64,000 nt of DNA from Methylovirgula sp. 4M-Z18 (lineage in GTDB: Bacteria; Pseudomonadota; Alphaproteobacteria; Rhizobiales; Beijerinckiaceae), in contig NZ_CP149574.1 in NCBI RefSeq assembly GCF_037890675.1, positions 1,054,001-1,118,000 of the forward strand, given 5' to 3'. The notes beneath the pieces were generated by a model. The model was given only the letters and a program-made list of their open reading frames with translations, had not been told where the DNA came from and did not search any database. The stretch's first letter is position 1, and every line of letters starts with the position of its first letter. This document shows positions 8,271 to 18,182 of this stretch, in pieces. The position numbers and the translations under genes are program-made.

Positions 8271-8382
8271 TGCAATCATTACACTTATGCAATCATCCCA
8301 CATCTGGGAATAATTCTATTGAAGACCATGATTTTATTATTGATTATCGAGTGAATATGTTCCCGTTGCTGCAATCATTGCA
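8271..8382. promoter_or_regulatory. Cluster of GCAATCAT sites, with a perfect 13-bp palindrome
   Basis: TGCAATCATT occurs at 8271-8280, TGCAATCAT at 8288-8296, and the perfect inverted repeat TGCAATCATTGCA at 8370-8382. The copy at 8288 lies inside a 27-bp segment (8282-8308) that recurs at 9554-9580 with three mismatches. The surrounding gap (8151-8468) is AT-rich and holds no convincing gene, so these look like operator or recombination sites. Confidence 0.55.
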
Positions 8383-8468
8383 TCGGGAAGGGGTCTGTAG
8401 CCCTATCGTCATGAGTCAAAATGTCGCGGCTGTGCGGTGCTCGATGGGTTGGGGTGGGCAATGAACGG

Positions 8469-9032
8469 TCAGTCTATGCCCGCCGCCTTCAACACCTTGT
8501 AGACGTTGCCGCGCCCACATCCGACGATCCTAGCAATGTCGGTTGCGCCTTTGCCTTCCCGACGCAGTTCAACGATCTTGTCATGGTCGATGGTGACGGG
8601 ACGGCCCTTGTAAGCACCTTCGGCTTTGGCAGCGTCTATGCCTGCCCGCTGGCGTTCCCGTATGAAGCCAACTTCCATCTCAGCCACCATGCCTAGGACA
8701 GTGAGGATCATTTTGCCCATCGGGCCTGATGTATCGATCTCCGGCTCTAGGACACGCAGGCTCGCTCCCTTCTGTTCCAGTTCGTGAACGAGATTGAGAA
8801 CGTCCCGCGTGCTGCGTCCCAAGCGGTCCAGCTTAACGACCACAAGGGTGTCCCCTGGGCGAATGAAGTCCAGGACTGCCTCAAGCTCGCTGCGGCCATC
8901 GCGGGAACGTCCGGAGGCTTTCTCGGCTCGCACGGTGGCGCATCCTGCTGCCTTAAGCTTTGCCTGCTGTATCGATGTGTCTTGGTCGCTGGTGCTAACC
9001 CGCGCGTATCCAATGAGATGCTTGACGGTCAT
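8469..9032 (-). CDS. Serine recombinase of the resolvase/invertase family (187 aa)
   Basis: The N-terminal catalytic domain has the active-site phrase GYARVSTSDQD with Ser13, the conserved VVKLDRLGRS with Arg70 and Arg73, and the long connecting helix with MEVGFIRERQRAG. The C-terminal 25 residues (about 163-182) form a helix-turn-helix. Length and layout are those of small Tn3-type resolvases and Hin-type invertases, not of large serine integrases, so its job is probably dimer resolution or DNA inversion rather than integration at the tRNA. GAGG 5 bases before the ATG at 9032 supports the start. Inverted repeats that could be its site lie just upstream. Confidence 0.93.
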   Translation of the reverse strand: MTVKHLIGYARVSTSDQDTSIQQAKLKAAGCATVRAEKASGRSRDGRSELEAVLDFIRPGDTLVVVKLDRLGRSTRDVLNLVHELEQKGASLRVLEPEIDTSGPMGKMILTVLGMVAEMEVGFIRERQRAGIDAAKAEGAYKGRPVTIDHDKIVELRREGKGATDIARIVGCGRGNVYKVLKAAGID

Positions 9033-9080
9033 GGCTGCCTCTGGCTGTTCACTATGGGTCTAAGACCCTCAAGCAATATC

Positions 9081-9156
9081 GTTCACTAAATCGATTGTCA
9101 ACCCTAAATGAACACATTCGACCGAGCCGGTGAGCGTTATCCATGGGTGTACCCAT
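9081..9156. promoter_or_regulatory. Candidate recombinase site upstream of the serine recombinase
   Basis: Two inverted repeats lie 49-124 bases upstream of the recombinase start. GTTCA at 9081-9085 faces TGAAC at 9109-9113, with CTAAA next to both arms. ATGGGT at 9143-9148 faces ACCCAT at 9151-9156. Resolvase-binding sites normally lie directly upstream of the resolvase gene and consist of such imperfect dyads. No other gene is seen in the 9033-9644 gap. Confidence 0.35.
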
Positions 9157-9310
9157 AATGGACACTCCACGCGAACCGGGCCAGCGCCGAAGGGAAATGT
9201 TCGGGCAGCCTTAACATTTGGATGGTTGCCCTAAGTGACTGCGATGGGTGGCGTCCTGCGCTGATCCTACAGCGACCATCCAGTTACCACTGGCACACCG
9301 CTTGCTCGCA

Positions 9311-9394
9311 GCAAAGTGTAGTATCTAGGTAGGTTCATATTTCGCACACGCGCGGCAAAGTATCTAACCAGGGTAGGTTTTATAAACGCGCGGG
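9311..9394. repeat. Two adjacent imperfect direct repeats of about 40 bp
   Basis: Copy 1 (9311-9354) and copy 2 (9355-9393) both read GCAAAGT, then GTATCTA or its remnant, then GGTAGGTT, then an AT-rich stretch and ACGCGCGG. They lie in the non-coding stretch between the recombinase and the cargo gene. Confidence 0.55.
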
Positions 9395-9482
9395 CGGCAC
9401 CGGGGGGAACTCGGCGCCCCGATTATCCAAACCCCCTCACATTTTTTCTGCAAATCTAAACGGGTCCCTGGTGGCTACATCA

Positions 9483-9580
9483 GCGTTTTGTGAGGCCTAG
9501 GCTAGGGGGTAATGTGTCCGTTTTGTGAGGTCGGGGGGGCAGGGTAATCGTCCCACTTATGCAATCATGTCACTTCTGGG
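9483..9580. repeat. Two further array-type repeat units followed by the second 27-bp repeat copy
   Basis: CGTTTTGTGAGG followed by a G run and GTAAT occurs twice, with GTAAT at 9510 and 9544, 34 bases apart, matching the array at 7165-7610 in sequence, spacing and orientation. Bases 9554-9580 then repeat 8282-8308 with three mismatches, including the GCAATCAT core. The block ends 64 bases before the ATG of the rightward cargo gene and may contain its promoter. Confidence 0.6.
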
Positions 9581-9644
9581 CACGTTGAAGCACCTACCAT
9601 TGCCCCCATCTTTGCGGCTATGCTAACCGAAAGCGGGGCGCAAC

Positions 9645-10742
9645 ATGGCGAAAATCAAAGTTCATCAATTCAGGGTTTTTGATATAACCGCTGGTGAGTG
9701 GGTTATTCAGCCGCTCAAGAGCCCGGCAGAGCGCATCGCCATCGCGGGCGGCGAAATCATCCCAGGTACTGAGGAAGAAGTTGACGAAACCGAACTGGAC
9801 GAGCGGGGGCGGTTCGACCCTAATGGGCGCGCGGCCGGTACTGCAAATGGAACTGCGGATGTCAGTGGTGTGGGTGGCTCAATTGCTGCTGCGAGTGGTA
9901 CTGCTGATGGAGCTGCGGATGTCCAAGGTGTGGCTGCCTCAGTTGGCGCTGCTTACGGACGTGCTGGAGGCTATGGCACGGCCGGCGCATATGGTCGGGC
10001 GAGTCTAGATGTTTCTGGCCCCAATGAAGCATCCTCCGCGCCCAGTCACGTTGCGGTGCAAATAGATCCAAATCACCCACAAGGCGTGATGGATTTGCTG
10101 GCGGAAAATATCCCTGTGCGGCGGCATTTGACCGACGCACTATCAAATGCCGGGTTGTCTTTAGCGGGTGAAGAAGACCAACTCGCGGGCGCCGTCAAGC
10201 GGATCGGGGAGCGGCTAGGCGAGTCACCGGAGGTATCCGGCTCGCCCGTCACCTACACGGCATATGAGCAAAGCATCACTTCCGATTTGAATGGCCTTCG
10301 GTCTCTGGCCGGTTCTCTCGCACAAAGCATTCGTGACAACATCGCTTCAGTGAAAGAACAGCGATCCAACTCGGAGGAAACGGCTGACCTTCTCGCGCTT
10401 CTGGAAGCATTATTGGAAGGCGTTGAGTCCATCGAGCGCGCCTTAGAAGAGGTAGCGGAGGCAAAAGAGATCGCGGGAAAGAAGGCTGCTCTCGAAAGGG
10501 CGCGGAAAGCAGGCCAGCTTGCTTTAGAAAGGGGATGGGATTTCGCTAAGCAGCATTCCAACGTTGTCGGGGGTGTGGGAATTGTTGCTGGCGCGTATTC
10601 GCTCTTTGCCTGGGTGGGGATGCCCCATGACTTCGCTACCTTGATAGCGACGGCATTCGTGAACAAAGAGCAGCGCGCTCATATTGTAGAGATCGTGAAG
10701 GCCTTTAGCCCGTCCAAAGGTAAGAAGGGGGACTCTGAATAG
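9645..10742 (+). CDS. Unknown protein with Gly/Ala repeats, coiled coil and membrane segment (365 aa), probable cargo
   Basis: Residues 1-58 form a small alpha/beta domain with an acidic end; from memory it resembles short hypothetical proteins common in rhizobia. Residues 66-120 are Gly/Ala-rich and arise from a tandem 60-bp duplication at 9841-9960, in which two 20-residue blocks share TAD or AAD, V and GV. Residues 210-297 are strongly helical and charged, coiled-coil-like, and 307-326 form one hydrophobic segment. This is the only rightward gene of the element and ends about 100 bases before the tRNA attachment site. That position and orientation are typical of cargo such as defence or superinfection-exclusion genes, but the function is unknown. 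Confidence 0.6.
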   Translation: MAKIKVHQFRVFDITAGEWVIQPLKSPAERIAIAGGEIIPGTEEEVDETELDERGRFDPNGRAAGTANGTADVSGVGGSIAAASGTADGAADVQGVAASVGAAYGRAGGYGTAGAYGRASLDVSGPNEASSAPSHVAVQIDPNHPQGVMDLLAENIPVRRHLTDALSNAGLSLAGEEDQLAGAVKRIGERLGESPEVSGSPVTYTAYEQSITSDLNGLRSLAGSLAQSIRDNIASVKEQRSNSEETADLLALLEALLEGVESIERALEEVAEAKEIAGKKAALERARKAGQLALERGWDFAKQHSNVVGGVGIVAGAYSLFAWVGMPHDFATLIATAFVNKEQRAHIVEIVKAFSPSKGKKGDSE

Positions 10743-10845
10743 TCCGCCTTTCCCTGTCTGCGATGTGCCAGCAACGCTTGCCTACAGGTATTGCCTACAG
10801 GGTTCTTGTATGATATTGAAATTGCTTAAGAACTGCCATGTTGTC

Positions 10846-10894
10846 TCGCCCTCTCACGGCGAAAACAGGGGTTCGAGTCCCCTAGGGAGCGCCA
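10846..10894 (+). other. Attachment site: 3' part of tRNA-Glu(CTC)
   Basis: The sequence folds as the 3' part of a tRNA: anticodon stem TCGCC/GGCGA (10846-10850 and 10858-10862) around loop CTCTCAC with anticodon CTC, T-arm AGGGG-TTCGAGT-CCCCT (10867-10883), acceptor strand AGGGAGC and G-CCA (10884-10894). The D-arm and the matching 5' acceptor strand are missing upstream. This is what integration into the 3' end of a tRNA gene leaves at the distal border; the intact tRNA should lie at the other end of the element, left of this window. The rest of 10743-11095 shows no gene. Confidence 0.85.
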
Positions 10895-11095
10895 ATGAAA
10901 TCAGGCGCTTAGCTGAAAACCTTCGCGAATTTGTAAAATGGATGTGAAGCGCCGCGCTGCGTCGTCGAGCTTCGTGGATTTTCACGGATAATTTGAATCC
11001 CTGCATCGTCTGGAAACGGACAGAGCCCGTCTTGAGCAACCCTGCCGGCGTTTGAGCGCGGCGGGTCTACAGAGCGGCTGAATCGGCAGGAAAGC

Positions 11096-11344
11096 TCAAT
11101 CGCAGGTTGAGTGGCAAAAGTTTTTGCTCAGCCCGGCATTCAAACAGAGGCGGACGCAGCGCGCGGCGCTTATGTGAGACTGCCCGGGAACAACCGGCCC
11201 GCTGACTGGCACGTGAACGACAATCGTGTGCCTAGGACCGCGAACAGCGTGGCTGCGGACCCCTCGATTGAGGGCCGAGGCCGTGCTCGCTCCAAGCGCA
11301 AGCATCGCTGCCGCGGCCAGTGCGATCGATATTCTATAGGTCAT
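11096..11344 (-). CDS. Small secreted protein with four cysteines (82 aa)
   Basis: The protein begins with MTYRISIALAAAAMLALGA and a likely signal peptidase site near residue 25, so it should be exported. The mature part is basic and has four cysteines in its last 25 residues (CVRLC, then C and C near the end), suggesting two disulphides in the periplasm. AGGAG directly before the ATG at 11344 supports this start over the longer open frame upstream. It faces the next small secreted gene (11631) across 286 bases in which I see nothing. No family is recognised. Confidence 0.6.
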   Translation of the reverse strand: MTYRISIALAAAAMLALGASTASALNRGVRSHAVRGPRHTIVVHVPVSGPVVPGQSHISAARCVRLCLNAGLSKNFCHSTCD

Positions 11345-11630
11345 GGCTCCTTCCGAAATCGACAGATCGCCCGCTCCATGGGTCATAGCACATCGCGTCA
11401 TGGATTGGTGCGGTGAAGCAGTCGCAGTCCAAGTCTGAGGCGCCGGTGCATGGGCGCTGGCGGGGCCTTGTATGGCTGGGCCGGCCCCTTTAAGCTGTTG
11501 AGCCTGCGGGCAGCGCACGCCCGACTCATAGGAGTGGCCCCGATAGATATGCGAGCACGCTCGGTGGCGATTCGGCCGATACGGAGCGAGAGGCGGGGAC
11601 GGCGGAAACCCACCCAAAAGGAGGCTTGGA

Positions 11631-11855
11631 ATGAAGAAGCTGCTGATCGTTTTGGCGTTCACCGGACTTGTCGCGGCAACAGGAGTCGCATCGGCTATGC
11701 CGGTGATGCCCCAAGACGGCGCGTCCCTTTCACAAGTGGAGCAGGTGCGCTGGCATGGAAGATGGCACCGTCACCATCATCACGGCTTGCACCGCGGATG
11801 GTACATCGGTCGGCATCGTGGTTGGGTTCATCGTCATCGGCGTCATTGGCGCTGA
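11631..11855 (+). CDS. His/Arg/Trp-rich small secreted protein (74 aa)
   Basis: A clear signal peptide (MKKLLIVLAFTGLVAATGVA, cleavage near Ala22) is followed by about 50 residues, of which the last 35 are dominated by His, Arg, Trp and Gly, with a run of four histidines. Such short periplasmic proteins are common in Hyphomicrobiales and have no assigned function; metal binding is an obvious possibility. AAAGGAGG shortly before the ATG is an excellent ribosome binding site, and the length is typical for this type of protein. Confidence 0.75.
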   Translation: MKKLLIVLAFTGLVAATGVASAMPVMPQDGASLSQVEQVRWHGRWHRHHHHGLHRGWYIGRHRGWVHRHRRHWR

Positions 11856-12053
11856 CAAGCCGCCCGCGCGCCCCGGTAACAGCAGCTAGGACGAAGCCTC
11901 AGAAAGCTTGCCGGGCGTGAGGAATTCGCGCCCATCAACCGTTGTCGGGGAGGGGCAGACCGATCCTGCGGAAACTCTGACATGTGTATTGTTTTCCGAG
12001 GACTCCGCTCGATCTTCGCCACCTTGCATCGAAAAAATCGTGCTGTAATGCTT

Positions 12054-12083
12054 GCGACCGCAGATTGTACGATCTTCGGTCGC
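12054..12083. other. Imperfect hairpin upstream of the glycosyltransferase gene
   Basis: GCGACCG at 12054-12060 pairs with CGGTCGC at 12077-12083, and AGAT with ATCT inside, leaving a short loop. The arms match the palindromes at 53.2 kb. It lies within the presumed leader of the gene starting at 12106 and may be a dispersed repeat or a leader structure. Confidence 0.4.
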
Positions 12084-12105
12084 GGGGAGGGGTTTGAAAA
12101 CATCC

Positions 12106-13029
12106 ATGGATGCTTGGTTCACGGTCGCCATTCCAACCCGCGACAGTGCCGGATGGATCGGCCCTTTGCTCGACCATTATCTCGCGCGTGGCGTTACGCC
12201 GACCCTTTTCCTCGACTCTCGAACCCGCGATAAGACGCGCGAGATCGCTCTTCGCGCCGGCGTCCCGATCGTCGATATCGCTCCGTTCACTTTTGTCGAA
12301 TCCATCGTGCGCGTCACACGCGATGTCGTCAGGACGCCTTGGGCGCTCTTTGTCAATGATGACGAAATCTTGTCCGATTGCCTGTTCGAGCGATTAAGAG
12401 GACCCGAGCCGCCGGCAGAGGCGCAATCCGTCGCAATTCCTCGCCGCTGGGCCTGGTATGAGCCGGGCCGTCCGCTCAGCTATGCGCGGACAAGCATCTG
12501 GCTCGACCGCGCCGGTCGTAATGGGGCCGATCATCATTGGCGGTTGTTTCGCCCTAACGAAGTGACCTTCGTTGCCAAGATGCACAGCGACGGCTTTTTG
12601 ATCGACCGTTGGTCGCGGATGCGACCGGAAGCCTATATTGCGCATTTCGAATGGGTGCTTCGCACGAGAGCCCAGCGCGCCGCCAAGCTGCGCCGTTACG
12701 ACCGGTATCGTCACGGCTATGGCAGCTTCTTTGCCAACATGTATCTGCCCGAGGATCAACCGCCAGGCGCAATCGATTTTACTCCGTTTGAGACCGACGC
12801 GTACGATCTCCTTGCGCGGACGTATTACACATGCCGCGGCGCTGCCCCCGCAGATGAGTCCAAAACGCTGCGCGAGCGCATCGAGCCGATCCGACGGGCG
12901 GCAGAGCAGATGCTTGGCCTGGTCGATCTGCGGCGCGAGCCGAAGGATCGCGCCGGCCTCACCCCGCGGCTTGATGCGGAAATTGTCGATCCATTCCAGA
13001 TACGAGCCGTCGGACCAAATCCGGAGTAG
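12106..13029 (+). CDS. Family 2-like glycosyltransferase (307 aa)
   Basis: The start reads FTVAIPTRDSAGWIGPLL and is followed near residue 90 by LFVNDDEILSD, the nucleotide-sugar and metal-binding phrase of GT-A fold enzymes (an NDDE in place of the common DXD). A later HHWRLFRPNE phrase and a Trp/Arg-rich region fit the acceptor half of small GT2-like proteins. No membrane segment is seen. The start could also be the in-frame TTG at 12094; GGAGGGG lies 13 bases before the ATG. It stands alone, convergent with the diguanylate cyclase gene. Donor and acceptor are unknown. Confidence 0.65.
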   Translation: MDAWFTVAIPTRDSAGWIGPLLDHYLARGVTPTLFLDSRTRDKTREIALRAGVPIVDIAPFTFVESIVRVTRDVVRTPWALFVNDDEILSDCLFERLRGPEPPAEAQSVAIPRRWAWYEPGRPLSYARTSIWLDRAGRNGADHHWRLFRPNEVTFVAKMHSDGFLIDRWSRMRPEAYIAHFEWVLRTRAQRAAKLRRYDRYRHGYGSFFANMYLPEDQPPGAIDFTPFETDAYDLLARTYYTCRGAAPADESKTLRERIEPIRRAAEQMLGLVDLRREPKDRAGLTPRLDAEIVDPFQIRAVGPNPE

Positions 13030-13051
13030 CTTTGCACTGGTTCATTGATCC

Positions 13052-14212
13052 CTAACTTTGAACCATGCCCACAGCCATTTCGACACGATTGCGGCCATTG
13101 ATCTTGGCTTTGTAGAGGCTTGTATCCGCTGCTTCTAGGAGAGACCCATTATAGTCGCCGCTAGGCACTGCCGTTGCGACGCCAATGCTTACCGTGACGA
13201 TCCCGTGTGGGTTATATTCGTGCGGAATCGCCGCCGATCGGACAGCTTCGCAAATATTGCGCGCAACAATCGCCGCGTTGGACGCCGGCGTTCCCGGCAA
13301 AATGACCACGAACTCCTCACCGCCCACCCGCGCGCATAAGTCGTCGTGCCGGCGTACGCAGGAGCTGATCGCTTGAGCAACCTCGATAATGCAGCGATCA
13401 CCTGCGGTATGTCCGTAGGTATCGTTGAAGGCTTTGAACATGTCGACGTCAATCATCAAGAGCGAGAGGTGCTGACGTGTGTAGGCGGCCCGCTGCCATT
13501 CGACGCGGTGGAAGGCATCGAACTGACGCCTGTTTGCCAGCCCGGACAAGGGGTCCAGCAGCGCCTCCATCCGATATCGTTTGGTAATGTCGAATGCCAT
13601 GACCCCCAGCGCGGTCAGCGCGAAGACGATCGCAACGATATTGCTGTAGACGTATCCCAACAGAAGAAATGGCGTGTAAATCGGGCGTCCGTCGGCCGCT
13701 TGCGATGTAAAGGCCAATTTCACGGCCGTAAGCAGAATGGCGATCGTTGTGATCGCGACAACGGTGAACAATAACTTGTTGATCGGCTGGTTCAAATGAC
13801 GCCACATCACCGCTAGTGCAATCCCCGTGAGGGACAGGCGCATGGCAAGCCTGACCGATAGAACGGCCCACTCCGCGCTTTCCGTGTACATCAGCCAACT
13901 CGCCAATCCGATCGTACCCAAGCAGATGACCAAGCGGCTCCGCAGCGCGGTTTGGGGTTCTCCGACGAGCGCTTGCAATCCATGCATCAGAAAGAAGACC
14001 GACAGCAGAAACTGTGCCTGAATCAGAATCGCCATTTTTTTGGCGTAGAGCGAATTGTCGACGGTTTGCAGAAGTAAACAGGCGGTCCAGAGAAGGTACG
14101 CCAGTCCCCAGAACAATGCCGGCCTGATGCGCCACATGCGCCATATGATTAGAAATGCGGTCCCAAATACGCTCAGCGTCGATGGCAATAAGAATGTAAA
14201 ATCGTTGTTCAT
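13052..14212 (-). CDS. Membrane-bound diguanylate cyclase (GGDEF domain, 386 aa)
   Basis: The N-terminal 210 residues contain about seven hydrophobic segments, a membrane sensor with no recognised family. The GGDEF domain follows, with DPLSGLANRRQFD, IDVDMFKAFNDTYGH and an intact RVGGEEF active site. An RHDD five residues before GGEEF is a product-inhibition I-site of the RxxD type. It should therefore make cyclic di-GMP from two GTP at the inner face of the membrane. The ATG at 14212 is preferred to an upstream TTG. No partner domain (EAL) or neighbouring signalling gene is present. Confidence 0.93.
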   Translation of the reverse strand: MNNDFTFLLPSTLSVFGTAFLIIWRMWRIRPALFWGLAYLLWTACLLLQTVDNSLYAKKMAILIQAQFLLSVFFLMHGLQALVGEPQTALRSRLVICLGTIGLASWLMYTESAEWAVLSVRLAMRLSLTGIALAVMWRHLNQPINKLLFTVVAITTIAILLTAVKLAFTSQAADGRPIYTPFLLLGYVYSNIVAIVFALTALGVMAFDITKRYRMEALLDPLSGLANRRQFDAFHRVEWQRAAYTRQHLSLLMIDVDMFKAFNDTYGHTAGDRCIIEVAQAISSCVRRHDDLCARVGGEEFVVILPGTPASNAAIVARNICEAVRSAAIPHEYNPHGIVTVSIGVATAVPSGDYNGSLLEAADTSLYKAKINGRNRVEMAVGMVQS

Positions 14213-14798
14213 AGCAATCTCACCCAATCGTATGGGTCATGTCAATTCCATTCTAATATATATACTTTTATATATTTAATGTATTAGTGTCTGATTGTGG
14301 AATATACGCAGGAGATACGTAGTCTTCGCTTTTGACCGCACGGCAACCTCTGGTCCCGTTTCCGCATTGTGTTCGCGTTCGACGTTTGTGGGTACTCAAC
14401 GCCAAGCCCGCTCGCAATGGGCAACCTTATAGAAAATAGAAATGCGATCATCTCATCGCCGCGCCGGGCCTTTGCGGTAAAATATTATGGGTTGAATTAT
14501 CTGCGAGGGTTCACGCAGCCTCCAACTCTTGCTTTGCCCGTAATTTAGCGACGTTGCCTGCGCGGGATAGGCGAAGAGTGGCGATGGAGTCAATGCGGTT
14601 TTGGACCAGTTCCGCACGATTCACGCTCGCGGTAGGGGCGTCAGCCTGAGCAAAGTGCGGCGCAGCACACGAATAATTCATGCGCCGTCGAAGGATCTCC
14701 GTTCTGCCCTCAACAATTCAACACACAAAGGCAGTTGCAGCCGTCTTGTTGTCTTCCGGTTTTTCCAGCCAGTCTGAGAAACCCTGATCTCCTTGACG
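14213..14798. other. Non-coding gap with an AT-rich stretch
   Basis: This 586-base gap separates the divergent-looking ends of the diguanylate cyclase region and the DUF993 gene. Bases 14253-14285 are almost pure A and T with TATATATA runs, probably the promoter region of the diguanylate cyclase gene. I see no gene, RNA or clear terminator in the remainder. Confidence 0.5.
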
Positions 14799-15959
14799 TC
14801 ACGCCACCCCATGTACGGCGCACCAAGCCTTCATCCGTTCCGCCGCGAGCTCAGGCTCGATCAGCAATCCTGCCTGGTCGGCCAGGCGGAACACGTCGGC
14901 GTAATGCAGAATGCCGCGGGCCGATTGCATGCCGCCGAGCATGGCGAAATGAGTCTGAAAACCGTTGAGCCAGGCGAGGAAGACGACACCGGCTTTATAG
15001 AATTGGGTCGGCGCCTCGAAGATCTTGCGCGACAGCGGAACGGTGGGTGCGAGGATCGCGTCATATCCGGCCCGGTCGCCCGCTGCTAGCCTGGCGAAGG
15101 CCGCGGCCGCCGCTGGTGCGATCGGGTCGAAAATGCCGAGCAGGGCGTGCGAGTGATGCACGCCGTCGCCGGCAATCAGGTCAGCGTAATTGAAATCGTC
15201 GCCCGTGAACATTTTCACCCCGTCGGGGAGCCGGGCGCGCATGGTTTCTTCATGTGCCTGCTTGAGCAGCGAGATTTTGATGCCGTCGATTTTGTGCCGA
15301 CGGGCGTTGATCAAGTCGAGGCACGTCGCCATCGCCTCATCCACATTGGTCGAGCCCCAATATCCGGTCAAATGTGGGTCGAACATATCGCCGAGCCAAT
15401 GGAGAATGACCTTGTCGCGCGCCTGATCAATCAGGCGGCCATAGACTTTCAAATAATCGTCAGGGCTTTTGGCGTGTGCGCACAACGCGCGGCTTGCCAT
15501 CAGGATCATGCGGCCGCCATGCGCTTCGATGTGCTGCATCTGCTCTTCGTAGGCACGGATCACGTCGTTGAGATCTTTGGCGTCCTGCGGCGCGAGCTGA
15601 TCGGTGCCGGCGCCGCAGGCAAGATCGGCGCCTTCCACTGTTTTGGCTTCGCGTAAGGAGCGGGCGATCAGCTCTTTCGCGCCCGGCCAGTCAAGTCCCA
15701 TGCCCCGCTGCGACGTGTCCATCGCTTCGGCGATCTTGAACCCCAATCCCCATAGATGATGCCGGAAGGCGAGGGTCGCATCCCAATCCACCGCCGCAGC
15801 CTGCCACGGATTTTCCGCGCGGCGCGGATCGGCGACCACGTGCGCGGCGGCATAGGCGATGCGCGGGAACGGACCTTGCGCCCGCCGCGCATAAGGAGAT
15901 GCCGGACCAAGCCGGTAGGGTTCCAAACCGGTGGCGGTGGGGAGAAGCAAGGTGCTCAC
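14799..15959 (-). CDS. DUF993 family protein, dihydrodipicolinate synthase-like TIM barrel (386 aa)
   Basis: Sequence and length match the DUF993 family, which is related to dihydrodipicolinate synthase/N-acetylneuraminate lyase-type aldolases. Lys228 in DGIKISLL sits where these enzymes carry the Schiff-base lysine, so an aldolase or lyase reaction on a keto acid or keto sugar is plausible, but no member's reaction is known to me. The start is a GTG at 15959 with AAAGG 6 bases upstream. It is divergent from the LacI regulator, and the shared 16-bp operator lies 41 bases upstream of its start, so it probably belongs to the same regulon. Confidence 0.8.
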   Translation of the reverse strand: MSTLLLPTATGLEPYRLGPASPYARRAQGPFPRIAYAAAHVVADPRRAENPWQAAAVDWDATLAFRHHLWGLGFKIAEAMDTSQRGMGLDWPGAKELIARSLREAKTVEGADLACGAGTDQLAPQDAKDLNDVIRAYEEQMQHIEAHGGRMILMASRALCAHAKSPDDYLKVYGRLIDQARDKVILHWLGDMFDPHLTGYWGSTNVDEAMATCLDLINARRHKIDGIKISLLKQAHEETMRARLPDGVKMFTGDDFNYADLIAGDGVHHSHALLGIFDPIAPAAAAAFARLAAGDRAGYDAILAPTVPLSRKIFEAPTQFYKAGVVFLAWLNGFQTHFAMLGGMQSARGILHYADVFRLADQAGLLIEPELAAERMKAWCAVHGVA

Positions 15960-15999
15960 TTTTTGCCTTTACAGCTCGCTGGAGATGCTCTATTGATAA

Positions 16000-16015
16000 T
16001 TTGGAACGTTCCAAA
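16000..16015. promoter_or_regulatory. LacI-type operator, perfect 16-bp palindrome
   Basis: TTTGGAACGTTCCAAA is perfectly symmetrical, with the central CG typical of LacI/GalR operators. It lies between the DUF993 gene and the lacI-type gene, and an identical copy lies at 26870-26885 before the GMC oxidoreductase operon. Autoregulation and control of both divergent units are expected. Confidence 0.85.
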
Positions 16016-16073
16016 AGGCAAGAGCGAAATTGCCGGCCTTGGCAAATGGCGCCTTGTTTGAAGGGAGTTGAGC

Positions 16074-18132
<2,059 letters not shown>

Positions 18133-18182
18133 TCCGTCAATCGCGCCGAACGTCCTGAGTTGAACGTTAAGAGAAAAACACC

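Larger units (their letters stand above)
1..10894. mobile_element. Right-hand part of an integrated phage-like element, ending in a tRNA-Glu attachment site
   Basis: The block is set apart from the rest of the window. Its genes are short, mostly leftward, mostly unrecognisable, and include virion-like proteins, a polymerase-like protein and a serine recombinase. Its intergenic DNA is repeat-rich and locally AT-rich, and ordinary chromosomal genes start only to the right of it. The right border is the partial tRNA-Glu at 10846-10894. The left border, the intact tRNA and the main integrase are not in the window. The element could be a prophage or a phage-plasmid-like integrative element; no terminase, capsid or portal gene is seen here. 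Confidence 0.75.

Noticed and set aside
8246..8464. A 72-codon rightward open frame in the gap before the recombinase gene
   Set aside because: It has no ribosome binding site and its DNA consists largely of the repeated GCAATCAT sites, so it is more likely regulatory DNA.
10854..11039. Leftward open frame with LALPRGLEPLFSP at the attachment site
   Set aside because: It is the antisense translation of the tRNA-Glu fragment, another common artefact, with no ribosome binding site.
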